From: Tropicibacter naphthalenivorans
GTDB taxonomy: Bacteria > Pseudomonadota > Alphaproteobacteria > Rhodobacterales > Rhodobacteraceae
Assembly (NCBI RefSeq): GCF_900176475.1
Contig: NZ_FWXX01000011.1
Coordinates: 1 to 64,000 of the forward strand
Direction: 5' to 3'
Length of the DNA: 64,000 nt
The position numbers were made by a program, and so were the translations under genes. The notes under the pieces were generated by a model, which had not been told where the DNA came from, did not search any database, and saw only the letters and a list, made by a program, of their open reading frames with translations. How positions within the stretch are numbered: the first letter of the stretch is position 1; the number at the start of each line of letters is the position of its first letter. Shown piece by piece: positions 24,786-34,315 of the stretch.

Positions 24786-26156
24786 TTAGCCGAGCACTTC
24801 GGCGACGGCCTGCGCCGTTTTGCCGACAACTTCGTCAGCCTCTTCGCGGGTCAGACAGAAGGGCGGCGCGAACCCGAGAATGTCGCCTTGCGGCATCGCG
24901 CGTGCGATCACCCCCCGTTCCAAAAGTGCGGCGGCGATCCGCGGGCCGACCTTGTCTGTCGCATCAAAGAAGGCGCGCTCTTCGCGGCCTTTTACGAATT
25001 CGACCGCGCAGAGCATCCCTTCACCGCGCACTTCGCCCACATGGACGTGCGCGCCAAGCGCATCTCGCATCGCTGCATTCAGATAGCCACCTACTTCGCC
25101 GGCTTGCTGCACCAGGTTCAACTCGTCGATCAGCTTGAGGTTTGCAACGCCCGCCGCGGCTCCAATGGGGTGCGCCGAATACGTCCAGCCGTGGCCAATC
25201 GGGCCGTTTTCGTCGGTGCCTTGCTCCAGCACTTTCCACATTTTCTCGGACACGATCGAGCCGGACAAAGGCGCGTATGCAGAGGTCAAGCCTTTGGCAA
25301 TGGTGATCAAATCCGGCTTTAGCCCATAGTGTTCAGACCCAAACATGCTGCCAAGACGGCCAAACCCGGTGACGACTTCGTCGGCGACCAAGAGGATGTC
25401 GTGCTTGTTCAAAACGGCTTGGATCGCAGCCCAGTAGCCGCCGGGCGGGGGCACGATGCCGCCGGTGCCCAAGACCGGCTCGCCGATGAACGCCGCAATC
25501 GTGTCGGCGCCTTCACGTTCGATCAGAGCCTCAAGCTCGGCCACGCAATGCGCAACAAAAGCGCCTTCGTCCATATCCAGCGACGGGCGGCGATAATAAT
25601 AGGGCGCTGCGGTGTGGATCACCTGCGCCAGCGGCAAATCGAACTTTTTGTGGAACAGCTCAAGCCCGGTCAGCGAGCCGGTCATCAGCCCAGAGCCGTG
25701 ATACCCCCGCCAGCGGGAAATGATCTTTTTCTTTTCGGGGCGACCTAGGATGTTGTTGTAATACCAGATCAATTTGACGTTGGTTTCATTCGCATCAGAC
25801 CCGGAGAGGCCGAAATAGACCTTGGACATGTGGTCCGGCGCGCGATCCAAGACCATTTTGGACAGGGTGATCGACGCCTCGGTGCCATGACCGACGTAGG
25901 CGTGGTAGTAGGCCAACTCCTTGGCTTGCTCGGCGATGGCGTCGGCGACGTCCTGACGCCCGTAGCCCACGTTCACGCAATACAGACCCGCGAAAGCATC
26001 CAGCAGGCGATTGCCGTCGCGATCTTCGATGTGGCACCCCGAGCCGCCCGTGATCACGCGGTTCGGCACATTGCCGCGCGCGAATTCAGCCAAATGGGTC
26101 GACGGGTGGAAAAAATTGTCGCGATCCCACTGATCGAGCTGGTCGTTCTTGAGCAT
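24786..26156 (-). CDS. Class III (omega-)aminotransferase
   Basis: A 456-residue PLP enzyme of aminotransferase class III. The fold-type I PLP lysine is in LITIAKGLTSAYAPLSG, preceded by the conserved LLVADEVVTGFGRLG. YHGSGLMTGSLTG lies in the substrate-entry region. It is closest in style to omega-amino acid:pyruvate, taurine or putrescine aminotransferases (SpuC-like); the amino donor cannot be fixed by eye. The frame is open to 26240, but AGGAGG 4 nt before the ATG at 26156 decides the start. Confidence 0.92.
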   Translation of the reverse strand: MLKNDQLDQWDRDNFFHPSTHLAEFARGNVPNRVITGGSGCHIEDRDGNRLLDAFAGLYCVNVGYGRQDVADAIAEQAKELAYYHAYVGHGTEASITLSKMVLDRAPDHMSKVYFGLSGSDANETNVKLIWYYNNILGRPEKKKIISRWRGYHGSGLMTGSLTGLELFHKKFDLPLAQVIHTAAPYYYRRPSLDMDEGAFVAHCVAELEALIEREGADTIAAFIGEPVLGTGGIVPPPGGYWAAIQAVLNKHDILLVADEVVTGFGRLGSMFGSEHYGLKPDLITIAKGLTSAYAPLSGSIVSEKMWKVLEQGTDENGPIGHGWTYSAHPIGAAAGVANLKLIDELNLVQQAGEVGGYLNAAMRDALGAHVHVGEVRGEGMLCAVEFVKGREERAFFDATDKVGPRIAAALLERGVIARAMPQGDILGFAPPFCLTREEADEVVGKTAQAVAEVLG

Positions 26157-26258
26157 GTCGCCTCCTGGTAAATTGGATTTGCCCAGAGCATAGGCATCCC
26201 TGCCCTCTGTTGAAAGGGCGCCAGCGACAGGAAGTTGCATACAACCGACGCTTTGCCG

Positions 26259-27212
26259 TTAATCTATGCGGGCAATGCGGATCGTCGTCACCTGACGATA
26301 CGGTGTTTCGGGAGAGCAAAGAATGTTGCCAAATCCCTTTTGATTAACAGCATTGGGAAAGGCTTGGGCCTCGACGCAAAAGCCGGAGAAAAGATTCATT
26401 GTCTGACCGGGCCAAGGCGTGCCGTGCGGCGTAAGCATGGTTGATGTGTACAACTGGACGCCGGGCTGGTCGGTCCACATCTCCAACTGCATCCCATTAG
26501 GCGCAGTAACCCGCACCTTTGCGTGATCGCCTTCGGCCAGCACAAAGTTCACGTCATAGCCTTGGCGATCGGCGTCGATCTCGGACAAATGCGGCCCTGC
26601 GCGAAAGTCAAACCGCGTGCCAGCGACGGGCGCGATTTCTCCGGTTGGGATCAGGTCCGCATCGGTGGGGGTGTAGGCGGGGGCGTCCAGCGTAAAGCGA
26701 TGATCGCGAATATCGTCGGTGCCGTTGAGGTTGAAATAGACGTGCTGCGCGAGGTTAATTGGCGTCACGCGATCCGGCACCGCGCGCATGTCCCACGTCA
26801 GCGCCCCACCGTCCAAGCTGATGCGAACGGTAAAATCCACATTGCCGGGATAGCCGCATTGTCCGTCGGGCGAATGCAGGCGCAGCGTCACGGCGCGCGG
26901 GCCTTCGGGCTCCATCTGCCAGATCTGTTTGCCGATCCCCTCGGGGCCGCCGTGCAAGCTATGTTCGCCGGAGTTTTTCGGCAAATGGTAAACGATCCCG
27001 TCCAGCGTGAACCGGGCATCCTTGATCCGGTTGGCGACACGGCCGGGGATCATGCCCATCGAGGCAGGGTTTTCGCGATAAACCTCTGGGTCAGAATGCC
27101 CAAGCACCACACGCTGCCCGCCAACCGTCCAGTCTTGGATGACGCCGCCGATATTAAGGACAGTGACCTCTGTGTCGCCGTCGCGCAGGGTGTGAGATTG
27201 GATCTGGGTCAT
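26259..27212 (-). CDS. galM: Aldose 1-epimerase (galactose mutarotase)
   Basis: A 317-residue beta-sandwich enzyme interconverting alpha and beta anomers of hexoses. The catalytic His/Glu context is visible: NSGEHSLHGG, NLAQHVYFNLNG (catalytic His) and FCVEAQAFPNAVN (catalytic Glu). The ATG at 27212 is preceded by GGAGGACGCC, so the longer frame to 27248 is rejected. It could feed galactose to the De Ley-Doudoroff steps encoded by dgoK and the KDPGal aldolase gene 26 kb away, although these are separate loci. Confidence 0.93.
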   Translation of the reverse strand: MTQIQSHTLRDGDTEVTVLNIGGVIQDWTVGGQRVVLGHSDPEVYRENPASMGMIPGRVANRIKDARFTLDGIVYHLPKNSGEHSLHGGPEGIGKQIWQMEPEGPRAVTLRLHSPDGQCGYPGNVDFTVRISLDGGALTWDMRAVPDRVTPINLAQHVYFNLNGTDDIRDHRFTLDAPAYTPTDADLIPTGEIAPVAGTRFDFRAGPHLSEIDADRQGYDVNFVLAEGDHAKVRVTAPNGMQLEMWTDQPGVQLYTSTMLTPHGTPWPGQTMNLFSGFCVEAQAFPNAVNQKGFGNILCSPETPYRQVTTIRIARID

Positions 27213-27250
27213 GGCGTCCTCCGTCCTGATAGCGGTATCAGAACGCAAAT

Positions 27251-27269
27251 GGCGCGCCTAGAGCGCGCC
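27251..27269 (-). terminator. Strong GC hairpin after gcvP
   Basis: GGCGCGC (27251-27257) and GCGCGCC (27263-27269) form a perfect 7-bp stem with a 5-nt loop, 25 bp past the gcvP stop. There is no clean T run on the minus strand, so it may only protect the 3' end. Confidence 0.45.
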
Positions 27270-27293
27270 ACCTTGTTTCGCATTTTTCCCAAG

Positions 27294-30137
27294 TTATTCC
27301 GCCGCTTCGGCGATGTCTTCTATGGGCGGGCAGGTGCAAATCAGGTTCCGGTCGCCAAAGACGTTGTCCACACGGTTGACCGGCGGCCAATATTTGTCGA
27401 CGCGGAACGCGCCGGGCGGAAAGCACCCTTGCTCGCGCGTGTAGGGCCGATCCCAATCCTTGACGAGGTCTTCCATTGTATGCGGTGCCATCTTGAGCGG
27501 GTTTACCTCGCGGTCCATGTCACCGTTTTCGATGGCGCGGATGTCCTCGCGGATCGCCAGCATGGCATCGCAGAAACGGTCCAGCTCGGCCTTGGTTTCG
27601 CTTTCGGTGGGTTCAACCATCAGCGTTCCGGCGACGGGCCAGCTCATGGTTGGGGCGTGAAAACCGCAATCTATCAGACGCTTGGCGATGTCTTCGACGG
27701 TCACCCCGGCGGTTTTCTCAAACGGACGGGTGTCAAGGATACACTCATGCGCGACGCGCCCCTCACCGCCGCGATAGAGCACGTCATACGCGCCCTCCAG
27801 CCGCTTGGCGATGTAGTTGGCGTTCAGGATCGCCACGCGGGTCGCTTGCGTTAACCCTTCGCCGCCCATCATCAGCACATAGGCCCAAGAGATCGGCAAC
27901 AACGACGGCGAGCCAAAGGCCGCGGCAGACACTGGCGCTTTGCCGCCGTTCGGATCGCCGGGCAGATGCGGGGCGAGGTGGGCCTTGACGCCGATGGGCC
28001 CCATGCCGGGGCCGCCGCCACCGTGCGGAATGCAGAAGGTTTTATGCAAGTTGAGGTGCGAGACATCGCCGCCCAGATCGCCCGGACGCGACAGGCCGAC
28101 CATGGCGTTCATATTCGCGCCGTCGATGTAGACCTGCCCGCCGTGTTCGTGCGTGATCGCGCAGACCTCTTTCACCGTCTCTTCGAACACGCCGTGGGTC
28201 GAGGGGTAGGTGATCATGCAGGCGGCCAACGTATCCGAGTGCTTTTCGGCCTTGGCTCGGAAGTCATCGAGGTCGATGGACCCTTGATCGTCGCATTTCA
28301 CCGCGACCACTTTCCAGCCGACCATGTGGGCCGAGGCCGGGTTGGTGCCGTGGGCGTTCACCGGGATCAGGCAAACGTTGCGCTGGCCTTCGCCGCGGGC
28401 GGCCTGCCAATCGCGGATCGTCAACAGCCCTGCGTATTCGCCCTGCGCGCCGCTGTTCGGCTGCATCGAAAAGGCATCGTACCCGGTAATTTCGCAAAGC
28501 TTTTCAGACAGATCGGTGATCATCTCATGATAGCCCTGCGCCTGATCCTTGGGCGCGTAGGGGTGCAGCATCCCGAACTCGTCCCAGGTGATCGGCATCA
28601 TCTCTGCGGCCGCGTTCAGCTTCATCGTGCACGACCCCAGTGGGATCATCGCGCGGTCCAGTGCCAGGTCGCGGTCGGCCAGACGGCGCATGTAGCGCAT
28701 CATCTCGGTCTCGGCGCGGTTCATGTGGAACACCTCGTGTTCGAGGTAGCCAGAGGTGCGGATCAGCGCCTCGGGCAGGCGATAGTCGGCGTCCAGATCG
28801 TCGTCCTTGCGCAGCAGGCCAAAGGCTTTCCACACCGCTTCGATGGTCGCGGGGCGGGTGCGTTCGTCCAGCGTGATGCCCACCTTGGTCTTGCCAACGC
28901 GGCGCAGGTTGATGCCCTCGCGCACGGCGGCTTGCAACACGCCGCGTTGCAGCAGGCCCACGTCGACGGTGATCGTGTCAAAGAACGCCTCAGGCTCGAC
29001 CTTGAAGCCCGCCGCCTCAAGCCCCTTCGCCAGACGGGCGGTCTTGCGGTGGATGCGCTGGGCGATGGCGCGCAGGCCCTTTGGCCCGTGGAACACCGCG
29101 TAAAACCCGGCCATCACCGCCAGCAAAGCCTGCGCGGTGCAGACGTTGGAGGTCGCCTTTTCGCGGCGGATGTGCTGTTCGCGGGTTTGCAGCGCGAGGC
29201 GGTAAGCCTTGTTCCCGTGGCTGTCGATCGAGATGCCGACAATCCGCCCCGGCATGGCGCGTTTGAAATCGTCGCGGCACGCCATATAGGCCGCGTGCGG
29301 GCCGCCGTAGCCCACAGGCACGCCAAACCGTTGCGTGCTGCCGACGGCGATATCGGCGCCCATCGCGCCCGGTTCCTTGAGCAAACACAAAGACATAGGA
29401 TCGGCGGCGACAATCCCCACGGCCTTGGCTTCGTGCAGCGCGGCCATCTCGGCCGTGAAATCGCGCACATGCCCATACGTGCCGGGATACTGGAAAATCG
29501 CGCCAAAGACAGCACCAGCGTCAAGCGTTTCCGGCGCACCAACGATGATCTCAATCCCCAAAGGCTCGGCCCGCGTCTTCATCACCGCGATGTTCTGCGG
29601 GTGGCAGTTTTCATCAACGAAAAAGGCGGTGGCTTTGGATTTCGCCACCCGCTGCGCCATGGTCATCGCCTCGGCGCAGGCGGTGCTTTCGTCCAGCAGC
29701 GAGGCGTTGGCGATTTCCAGCCCGGTCAGGTCGCTGACCATGGTCTGAAAGTTCAAAAGTGCCTCAAGACGGCCCTGCGAAATCTCGGGCTGATAGGGCG
29801 TGTAGGCCGTGTACCACGCTGGATTCTCAAGGATATTCCGCTGGATCGCCGGGGGCGTGACGGTGCCGTGATAGCCTTGACCGATCAGCGACACGAGCAC
29901 CTTGTTCTTGTCCGCGACTTTGCGCATCCGGTGCAGCATCTCGCGCTCTGACAGCGGTTTGCCAAAGTCCAAGGGGCGCTCTTGGCGGATACTTTCGGGG
30001 ACGGTTTGCGCGATCAGCGTGTCCAGATCGGCGACGCCGAGCGTGTCAAACATCTGCGCCATTTCCTCGGGCGAGGGGCCGATGTGGCGACGGTTGGCAA
30101 AGTCATAGGGCAAGTAGTCGATCGGATCGTAGGTCAC
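27294..30137 (-). CDS. gcvP: Glycine dehydrogenase (decarboxylating), P protein
   Basis: The PLP-dependent P protein of the glycine cleavage system decarboxylates glycine and passes the aminomethyl group to the lipoyl arm of GcvH. At 947 residues it is the fused, homodimeric type. The PLP lysine is K699 in [22 protein letters not shown]-terminal [13 protein letters not shown] and C-terminal [18 protein letters not shown] are typical. Last gene of gcvT-gcvH-gcvP. Its large antisense open frames are shadows. Confidence 0.98.
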   Translation of the reverse strand: MTYDPIDYLPYDFANRRHIGPSPEEMAQMFDTLGVADLDTLIAQTVPESIRQERPLDFGKPLSEREMLHRMRKVADKNKVLVSLIGQGYHGTVTPPAIQRNILENPAWYTAYTPYQPEISQGRLEALLNFQTMVSDLTGLEIANASLLDESTACAEAMTMAQRVAKSKATAFFVDENCHPQNIAVMKTRAEPLGIEIIVGAPETLDAGAVFGAIFQYPGTYGHVRDFTAEMAALHEAKAVGIVAADPMSLCLLKEPGAMGADIAVGSTQRFGVPVGYGGPHAAYMACRDDFKRAMPGRIVGISIDSHGNKAYRLALQTREQHIRREKATSNVCTAQALLAVMAGFYAVFHGPKGLRAIAQRIHRKTARLAKGLEAAGFKVEPEAFFDTITVDVGLLQRGVLQAAVREGINLRRVGKTKVGITLDERTRPATIEAVWKAFGLLRKDDDLDADYRLPEALIRTSGYLEHEVFHMNRAETEMMRYMRRLADRDLALDRAMIPLGSCTMKLNAAAEMMPITWDEFGMLHPYAPKDQAQGYHEMITDLSEKLCEITGYDAFSMQPNSGAQGEYAGLLTIRDWQAARGEGQRNVCLIPVNAHGTNPASAHMVGWKVVAVKCDDQGSIDLDDFRAKAEKHSDTLAACMITYPSTHGVFEETVKEVCAITHEHGGQVYIDGANMNAMVGLSRPGDLGGDVSHLNLHKTFCIPHGGGGPGMGPIGVKAHLAPHLPGDPNGGKAPVSAAAFGSPSLLPISWAYVLMMGGEGLTQATRVAILNANYIAKRLEGAYDVLYRGGEGRVAHECILDTRPFEKTAGVTVEDIAKRLIDCGFHAPTMSWPVAGTLMVEPTESETKAELDRFCDAMLAIREDIRAIENGDMDREVNPLKMAPHTMEDLVKDWDRPYTREQGCFPPGAFRVDKYWPPVNRVDNVFGDRNLICTCPPIEDIAEAAE

Positions 30138-30215
30138 GGGTGCACCTTTTCAGATCAAGTGGAAGGGCGGCCCACGCATCGCAGGCCACCGGGATAAGTC
30201 AGTCAGGCCAGAGGC

Positions 30216-30575
30216 TTAGCTGATGAATTTCTTGTAGGCGGCTTCGTCCATCAGGTCGTCCATCTCGGCCATGTCCTCGACCTTCATCTTAAAGAACCAG
30301 GCGTCGCCCTCGGGGTCTTCGTTCACCTTGCCGGGATCGTCGACGATGGCGGTGTTGACCTCGACGATCTCGCCGTCCAGTGGCGCGAGGATGTCGGACG
30401 CGGCCTTGACAGATTCGATCACAACCACCTCGTCGTCCTTGGACACCTCGGTGCCTTCCTCGGGCAGTTCGACAAAGACGACGTCGCCCAGTTGTTCGGC
30501 CGCGTGGGCGGTGATGCCGACGACAACCACGTCGCCTTCGACCAGCAGCCATTCGTGCTCTTCGGTGAATTTCAT
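30216..30575 (-). CDS. gcvH: Glycine cleavage system H protein
   Basis: A 119-residue lipoyl carrier that shuttles the aminomethyl group between GcvP and GcvT and is reoxidised by the L protein. The lipoylated lysine is K57 in [26 protein letters not shown] at the start and [12 protein letters not shown] are family-typical. It sits 78 bp from gcvP and 18 bp from gcvT. The protein is strongly acidic, as expected. Confidence 0.98.
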   Translation of the reverse strand: MKFTEEHEWLLVEGDVVVVGITAHAAEQLGDVVFVELPEEGTEVSKDDEVVVIESVKAASDILAPLDGEIVEVNTAIVDDPGKVNEDPEGDAWFFKMKVEDMAEMDDLMDEAAYKKFIS

Positions 30576-30593
30576 GACACTTCTCCAGTCAGT

Positions 30594-31694
30594 TTATCGT
30601 TTGAAGCCTGCGGGGACGAACGGCAGTTTGGCAACAACCAAGGGCAGCTTTTTGCCGCGGACTTCGCCGAACAATTTGGTGCCTTCCGCGGCCAGCGTGC
30701 TGGGCACATAGCCCATGGCCACCGGGCCGCCAACCGACGGGCCAAAGCCGCCAGAGGTCACCTTGCCCACCGGCTGGTCGTTTTCGTCAAAGATTACAAC
30801 GCCTTCACGCATGGGCGCGCGGCCTTCGGGCAGTAGGCCAACGCGGGCCATATCGCTACCCTCGGCCAGTTCCCGTAGGATCACGTCCGCGCCGGGAAAG
30901 CCGCCCCCGCGTGCGCTGCCCGTCCGGCGGACTTTTTGGATCGCCCAAGACAGGCGCGCGGCGACCGGGGTCGTGGCGCTGTCGATGTCATGGCCGTAAA
31001 GACAAAGCCCCCCTTCGAGCCGCAGCGAATCCCGCGCGCCAAGGCCGATCAGCTCGACGGTCTCATCCGCCAAGAGCGTTTCGGCCAGCGTGCGGGCGAC
31101 CGTTGCAGGCACCGAAATCTCAAAACCATCCTCGCCGGTGTAGCCGGATCGCGACACCCACGCCTCGGCCCCGCAGAGCGTCACCGTCGCCACATCCATA
31201 AAGGCCATGTCGGCCACGTCGGGCGCAAGCCGGGCAAGCGCCGCCTCCGCCCCCGGCCCTTGCAGCGCCAGCAGCGCGCGGTCGGTGATGATCTCGACGT
31301 CGACGTCCAGGGTTTGCAGGCGCGCGAAATCGGCGTCCTTGCAGGCGGCGTTGACCACGAGAAACAGGTGATCGCCCCGATTGGTGACCATCAGGTCATC
31401 TTCTATCCCACCGTTTTCATTAGTGAAAAACCCATAGCGCTGACGCCCCTCGGCCAAGCCCACCACGTCCACCGGCACCAGCGTTTCCAACGCTTCGGCG
31501 GCATTATCCCCACGCAGGATCACCTGGCCCATATGGCTGACATCGAACAAACCGGCGGCGGCGCGGGTGTGAAGATGTTCTTTCATCACGCCCAGCTTGT
31601 ACTGCACCGGCATCTCGTAGCCAGCAAAGGGCACCATCTTGGCGCCCTGTTCCACGTGCAAATCGTGCAGAAAAACCCGTTTCAGATCATCCAT
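30594..31694 (-). CDS. gcvT: Glycine cleavage system T protein (aminomethyltransferase)
   Basis: GcvT transfers the methylene group from the H protein to tetrahydrofolate, releasing ammonia. The 366-residue protein shows FAGYEMPVQY, GLFDVSHMGQV, the catalytic aspartate region LGARDSLRLEGGLCLYGHD, and the C-terminal barrel GKVTSGGFGPSVGGPVAMGY. GGGGAAAG lies about 3-10 nt before the ATG. First gene of gcvTHP, directly behind the glycine riboswitch. Confidence 0.98.
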   Translation of the reverse strand: MDDLKRVFLHDLHVEQGAKMVPFAGYEMPVQYKLGVMKEHLHTRAAAGLFDVSHMGQVILRGDNAAEALETLVPVDVVGLAEGRQRYGFFTNENGGIEDDLMVTNRGDHLFLVVNAACKDADFARLQTLDVDVEIITDRALLALQGPGAEAALARLAPDVADMAFMDVATVTLCGAEAWVSRSGYTGEDGFEISVPATVARTLAETLLADETVELIGLGARDSLRLEGGLCLYGHDIDSATTPVAARLSWAIQKVRRTGSARGGGFPGADVILRELAEGSDMARVGLLPEGRAPMREGVVIFDENDQPVGKVTSGGFGPSVGGPVAMGYVPSTLAAEGTKLFGEVRGKKLPLVVAKLPFVPAGFKR

Positions 31695-31756
31695 GCGCTT
31701 TCCCCATTTCCCGCAATGAATGTCTGCGGGCAGTCACGGCGCGCGGTTGCGCACCC

Positions 31757-31910
31757 TTGCTGCCCCCTCTGTCCATGTGCCTGAGATCGTTATCCCTTCG
31801 GCGGACGCGTTCTGCGCCTCTCTCCAGAGTGTTTGCCTCACGGCGGTCCTGTGGCCTGAGCGTTTCCGGGGCGGTTGCGCCTTCGGCACCGGATATCCGG
31901 TTCTCCCGTC
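31757..31910 (-). ncRNA. Tandem glycine riboswitch controlling gcvTHP
   Basis: On the minus strand two glycine aptamers follow each other. The first contains GCCGAAGGCGCAACC, CCGGAAACGCTCAGGC and GGACCG, closing with CACTCTGGAGAG; the second contains GCCGAAGGGATAACG, ATCTCAGGCA and GGACAGAGG. This conserved core pattern, placed 62 bp before gcvT, identifies the class. Glycine binding normally switches the operon on. A hairpin, CCCGCA/TGCGGG (plus-strand 31710-31715 and 31725-31730), lies between the aptamers and the gcvT ribosome site and may be part of the expression platform. The riboswitch begins 15 bp after the nsrR-like stop. Confidence 0.93.
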
Positions 31911-31925
31911 GTGAATGACCTCTGA

Positions 31926-32417
31926 TTAGTCGCTTACGGGCGCTTTGACAAGCGGCACGTCGCAGGGACTTTTGTCGCAACGCGCGTTCGGCGCAATGAT
32001 GTTCAAAAGCTGGGCATTGTCGCAGACCAGCGTGTCCAGCGTGATCGGGTCCAGCGTTTCGTAAAAGGCATTGGCCGCAGCGGTCAGCGCCTCGCGCAGG
32101 CGGCAGGCGTCGGTCAGCGGGCAGGTGTTGTCCACATCGGCAAAGCATTCGGCCAGCGGCACGGGTGCTTCGAGCGCGCGAAAAATCTCTCCGATGACGA
32201 TCTGATCGGCGGGGCGGCCCAGTTCCAGCCCGCCGTTGCGCCCGCGTTGCGTGTGCAGATAGCCAAGCTGCGCCAGTTGGTTAATCACCTGCGCCAAGTG
32301 GTTTTCCGAGGCGTTGCAGACCTCGGCAATCTCATGCTTGGTCACCAGGCGACCGGTGTTCCCCGCGCAATACATCAACACACGCATTGCGATATTCGTT
32401 CTTTTCGTGACTCGCAT
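31926..32417 (-). CDS. nsrR: Rrf2-family regulator, NsrR-like
   Basis: A 163-residue Rrf2 winged-helix regulator. The HTH is KHEIAEVCNASENHLAQVINQLAQLGY (region about 28-54) and the wing is RGRNGGLELGRP. Three cysteines C91, C99 and C105 match the positions of NsrR's [Fe-S] ligands; NsrR is a nitric-oxide-sensing repressor, while IscR and RirA use related Cys patterns. Two extra Cys near the C-terminus (RCDKSPCD) are less usual. An FNR/NNR-type box lies 57-70 bp upstream. With only 15 bp to the riboswitch, gcvTHP may be co-transcribed. Confidence 0.85.
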   Translation of the reverse strand: MRVTKRTNIAMRVLMYCAGNTGRLVTKHEIAEVCNASENHLAQVINQLAQLGYLHTQRGRNGGLELGRPADQIVIGEIFRALEAPVPLAECFADVDNTCPLTDACRLREALTAAANAFYETLDPITLDTLVCDNAQLLNIIAPNARCDKSPCDVPLVKAPVSD

Positions 32418-32473
32418 ACTCGCCTCCTGCGGACCAAGTTGAGGTCTTATGGCACCTCACGGGCCTGTGACGT

Positions 32474-32487
32474 TTGACTTGCATCAA
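32474..32487. promoter_or_regulatory. FNR/NNR-type binding site upstream of nsrR-like gene
   Basis: TTGAC-TTGC-ATCAA (minus strand TTGAT-GCAA-GTCAA) matches the CRP/FNR-family consensus TTGAT-N4-ATCAA with one base different, a form common for FnrL, NnrR and Dnr sites. It lies in the 75-90 bp gap between nsrR and the divergent gamma-glutamylcyclotransferase gene. It suits activation of nsrR; it is too close to the other gene's start to activate that. Confidence 0.6.
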
Positions 32488-32507
32488 CTGCGATGAATAT
32501 TTGCCAT

Positions 32508-33068
32508 ATGACCGATACATATTTCTTTGGCTACGGGTCCTTGGTGAACCGATTGACCCATGGCTATACGCCTGCGCACACCGCGCGGTTGCGTGGCTGG
32601 CGGCGGGCGTGGCGCGCGGTGCCAGAGCGCGACCTGTGTTTCCTGACAGCGATTCCTGATCCCAAGGCCGAGATACTCGGGCTGATTGCGCCGGTGGGCG
32701 CGGACGGCTGGGCGGCGCTCGACACGCGCGAAGCAGCTTATGAACGGCACGACGCAACGCGGGCGATCGCCCATGACAGCGCAGCGGCGCATATCGCGGT
32801 CTATGCCATTGCACCGGGACGGATTTCTCTGCCGACGGATAGGAATCCGATCCTGCTGAGCTACCTTGATGTGGTGATCCAAGGTTATCTGACAGAGTTT
32901 GGCCCCGAAGGCGTTGCGCATTTTGTGGAAACGACGTCAGGCTGGGATGCGCCGATTTTGAACGATCGCGCAAAGCCGCTCTATCCGCGTGCACAAAGCT
33001 TGACCCAAGATGAACGGCGCATGGTAGACGATATTTTGACCCGCTTGGGCAGTAAGGTTTTGGTATGA
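32508..33068 (+). CDS. Gamma-glutamylcyclotransferase-like protein
   Basis: A 186-residue protein with the gamma-glutamylcyclotransferase/AIG2-like fold. The signature FFGYGSLVNRLTH (about 5-17) forms the substrate loop, followed by the RLRGWRRAWRA strand. Relatives act on gamma-glutamyl dipeptides or glutathione. The catalytic Glu of this family is probably one of those in REAAYERHD. An ATG 15 bp upstream (32493) is in frame, but MTDTYFFGYGSL is the family-like start; neither has a clear ribosome site. It overlaps the DUF2254 gene by 4 bp (ATGA). Confidence 0.75.
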   Translation: MTDTYFFGYGSLVNRLTHGYTPAHTARLRGWRRAWRAVPERDLCFLTAIPDPKAEILGLIAPVGADGWAALDTREAAYERHDATRAIAHDSAAAHIAVYAIAPGRISLPTDRNPILLSYLDVVIQGYLTEFGPEGVAHFVETTSGWDAPILNDRAKPLYPRAQSLTQDERRMVDDILTRLGSKVLV

Positions 33069-34297
33069 TTTCTAAACGCGTGATGCAGCTTTTGAGGCTG
33101 TCGAAAAAGCTGTCGGTCCGCGTGATGCTGATGACCTTGCTGGCGCTTGTGGCGGTGCTGGTTGCGCCCTTGGCCGATACTCTGATTCCGGATGCGCTCA
33201 AGGAACGCTTTGGCGAACAGGCCGCCTTGCCCGTGCTCAACATCCTTGCGGCGTCGATGCTGACCGTCACGACGTTCTCGCTTGGGGTGATGGTGCAGGC
33301 TTCTCAGTCTGCGTCGAGCCTTGCAACGCCGCGCGCTTATCGAATTCTTATGGAGGACACGACGACGCAAACCGTTCTGGCGACCTTTGTTGGCAGCTTT
33401 TTGTTCTCTCTGACAGCGATCGCTATGTTCCGCGCCCACTACTATGACACCGCCGCGGCGGTGGTCGTGTTTTTCATGACGGCCTTTGTGATTGCCGCGA
33501 TCATTACCGCGTTGATCCGCTGGATTGGGCATCTTTCACAGCTTGGCAGCATGGATCATATCCTTCATTTGGTCGAAGACGCCGCGCGCCCACCGCTCCA
33601 GGCCTTGATGGATCGTCCGGCGCTGGGCGGTCATATCGCGGGCGAGGGTGTCGATGCCCCGCCGAATGCGGTGGAGATTTGCGCCAAGCGGTCGGGCTAT
33701 ATCCAGTTCGTCGACATGCCAGCCTTGCAGGAGAGCATGGCGCAGGGGGGGCATATGTGGTTGGCGAAAATGCCCGGAACCTATGTGATCGAAGGGGACG
33801 TTTTGGCGCGCACGACCTGCGCGCGCGACGTGAATGACGCCGTTTGCGATTGCTTTACGATTGCTAAGAGCCGCTCGCTCGAGCAGGACGCGCGCTTTGG
33901 TCTGATGGTCTTGGCCGAGACGGCCTCACGCGCTTTGTCGCCCGGTGTAAACGACCCCGGTACGGCGATCGACGTCATCCACCGCCTGACCCAACTGCTG
34001 GCTGATTGCGCTGGGCCTTCGCAGGTGCAACCGCAATTCGATCACATCACTGCGCCCGCGATTCAAGCCCGCGATCTGGCCGAGGATGCCTACGACGTTC
34101 TGATCCGAGACGGCGCGGAACGCCCTGAAGTCATGGAACATATTCTGGCTGCACAGGTGCGTCTGATCCACTCGGCCTGGCCGGAAATGGCGCAGGCCGC
34201 AGATGAAAAGATCGCCTATGCCTATGCGCATATCGATGCGGCAGGGATGCTGGCACCGGATCGAGCGCGGATGGAATCTGTGGCCGCGCCCCGCTAG
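33065..34297 (+). CDS. DUF2254 membrane protein
   Basis: A 410-residue predicted membrane protein of the DUF2254 family. It has an N-terminal helix pair (about 15-40 and 57-80), two further helices (about 103-125 and 130-155), and a large soluble C-terminal half with RSGYIQFVD, the LMVLAETASRALSPGVNDPGTA motif (about 280-300) and PQFDHITAPAI. The RALSPGVNDP motif is the family's best-conserved stretch. The function is unknown. Translationally coupled to the cyclotransferase-like gene. Confidence 0.88.
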   Translation: MISKRVMQLLRLSKKLSVRVMLMTLLALVAVLVAPLADTLIPDALKERFGEQAALPVLNILAASMLTVTTFSLGVMVQASQSASSLATPRAYRILMEDTTTQTVLATFVGSFLFSLTAIAMFRAHYYDTAAAVVVFFMTAFVIAAIITALIRWIGHLSQLGSMDHILHLVEDAARPPLQALMDRPALGGHIAGEGVDAPPNAVEICAKRSGYIQFVDMPALQESMAQGGHMWLAKMPGTYVIEGDVLARTTCARDVNDAVCDCFTIAKSRSLEQDARFGLMVLAETASRALSPGVNDPGTAIDVIHRLTQLLADCAGPSQVQPQFDHITAPAIQARDLAEDAYDVLIRDGAERPEVMEHILAAQVRLIHSAWPEMAQAADEKIAYAYAHIDAAGMLAPDRARMESVAAPR

Positions 34298-34315
34298 CAG
34301 AGCGCGGCCAGAGTC

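Noticed and set aside
27966-29951. 661-codon open frame antisense to gcvP
   Set aside because: Lies wholly opposite gcvP, whose protein is unmistakable; low-complexity His/Arg/Gly composition typical of antisense frames in GC-rich DNA.
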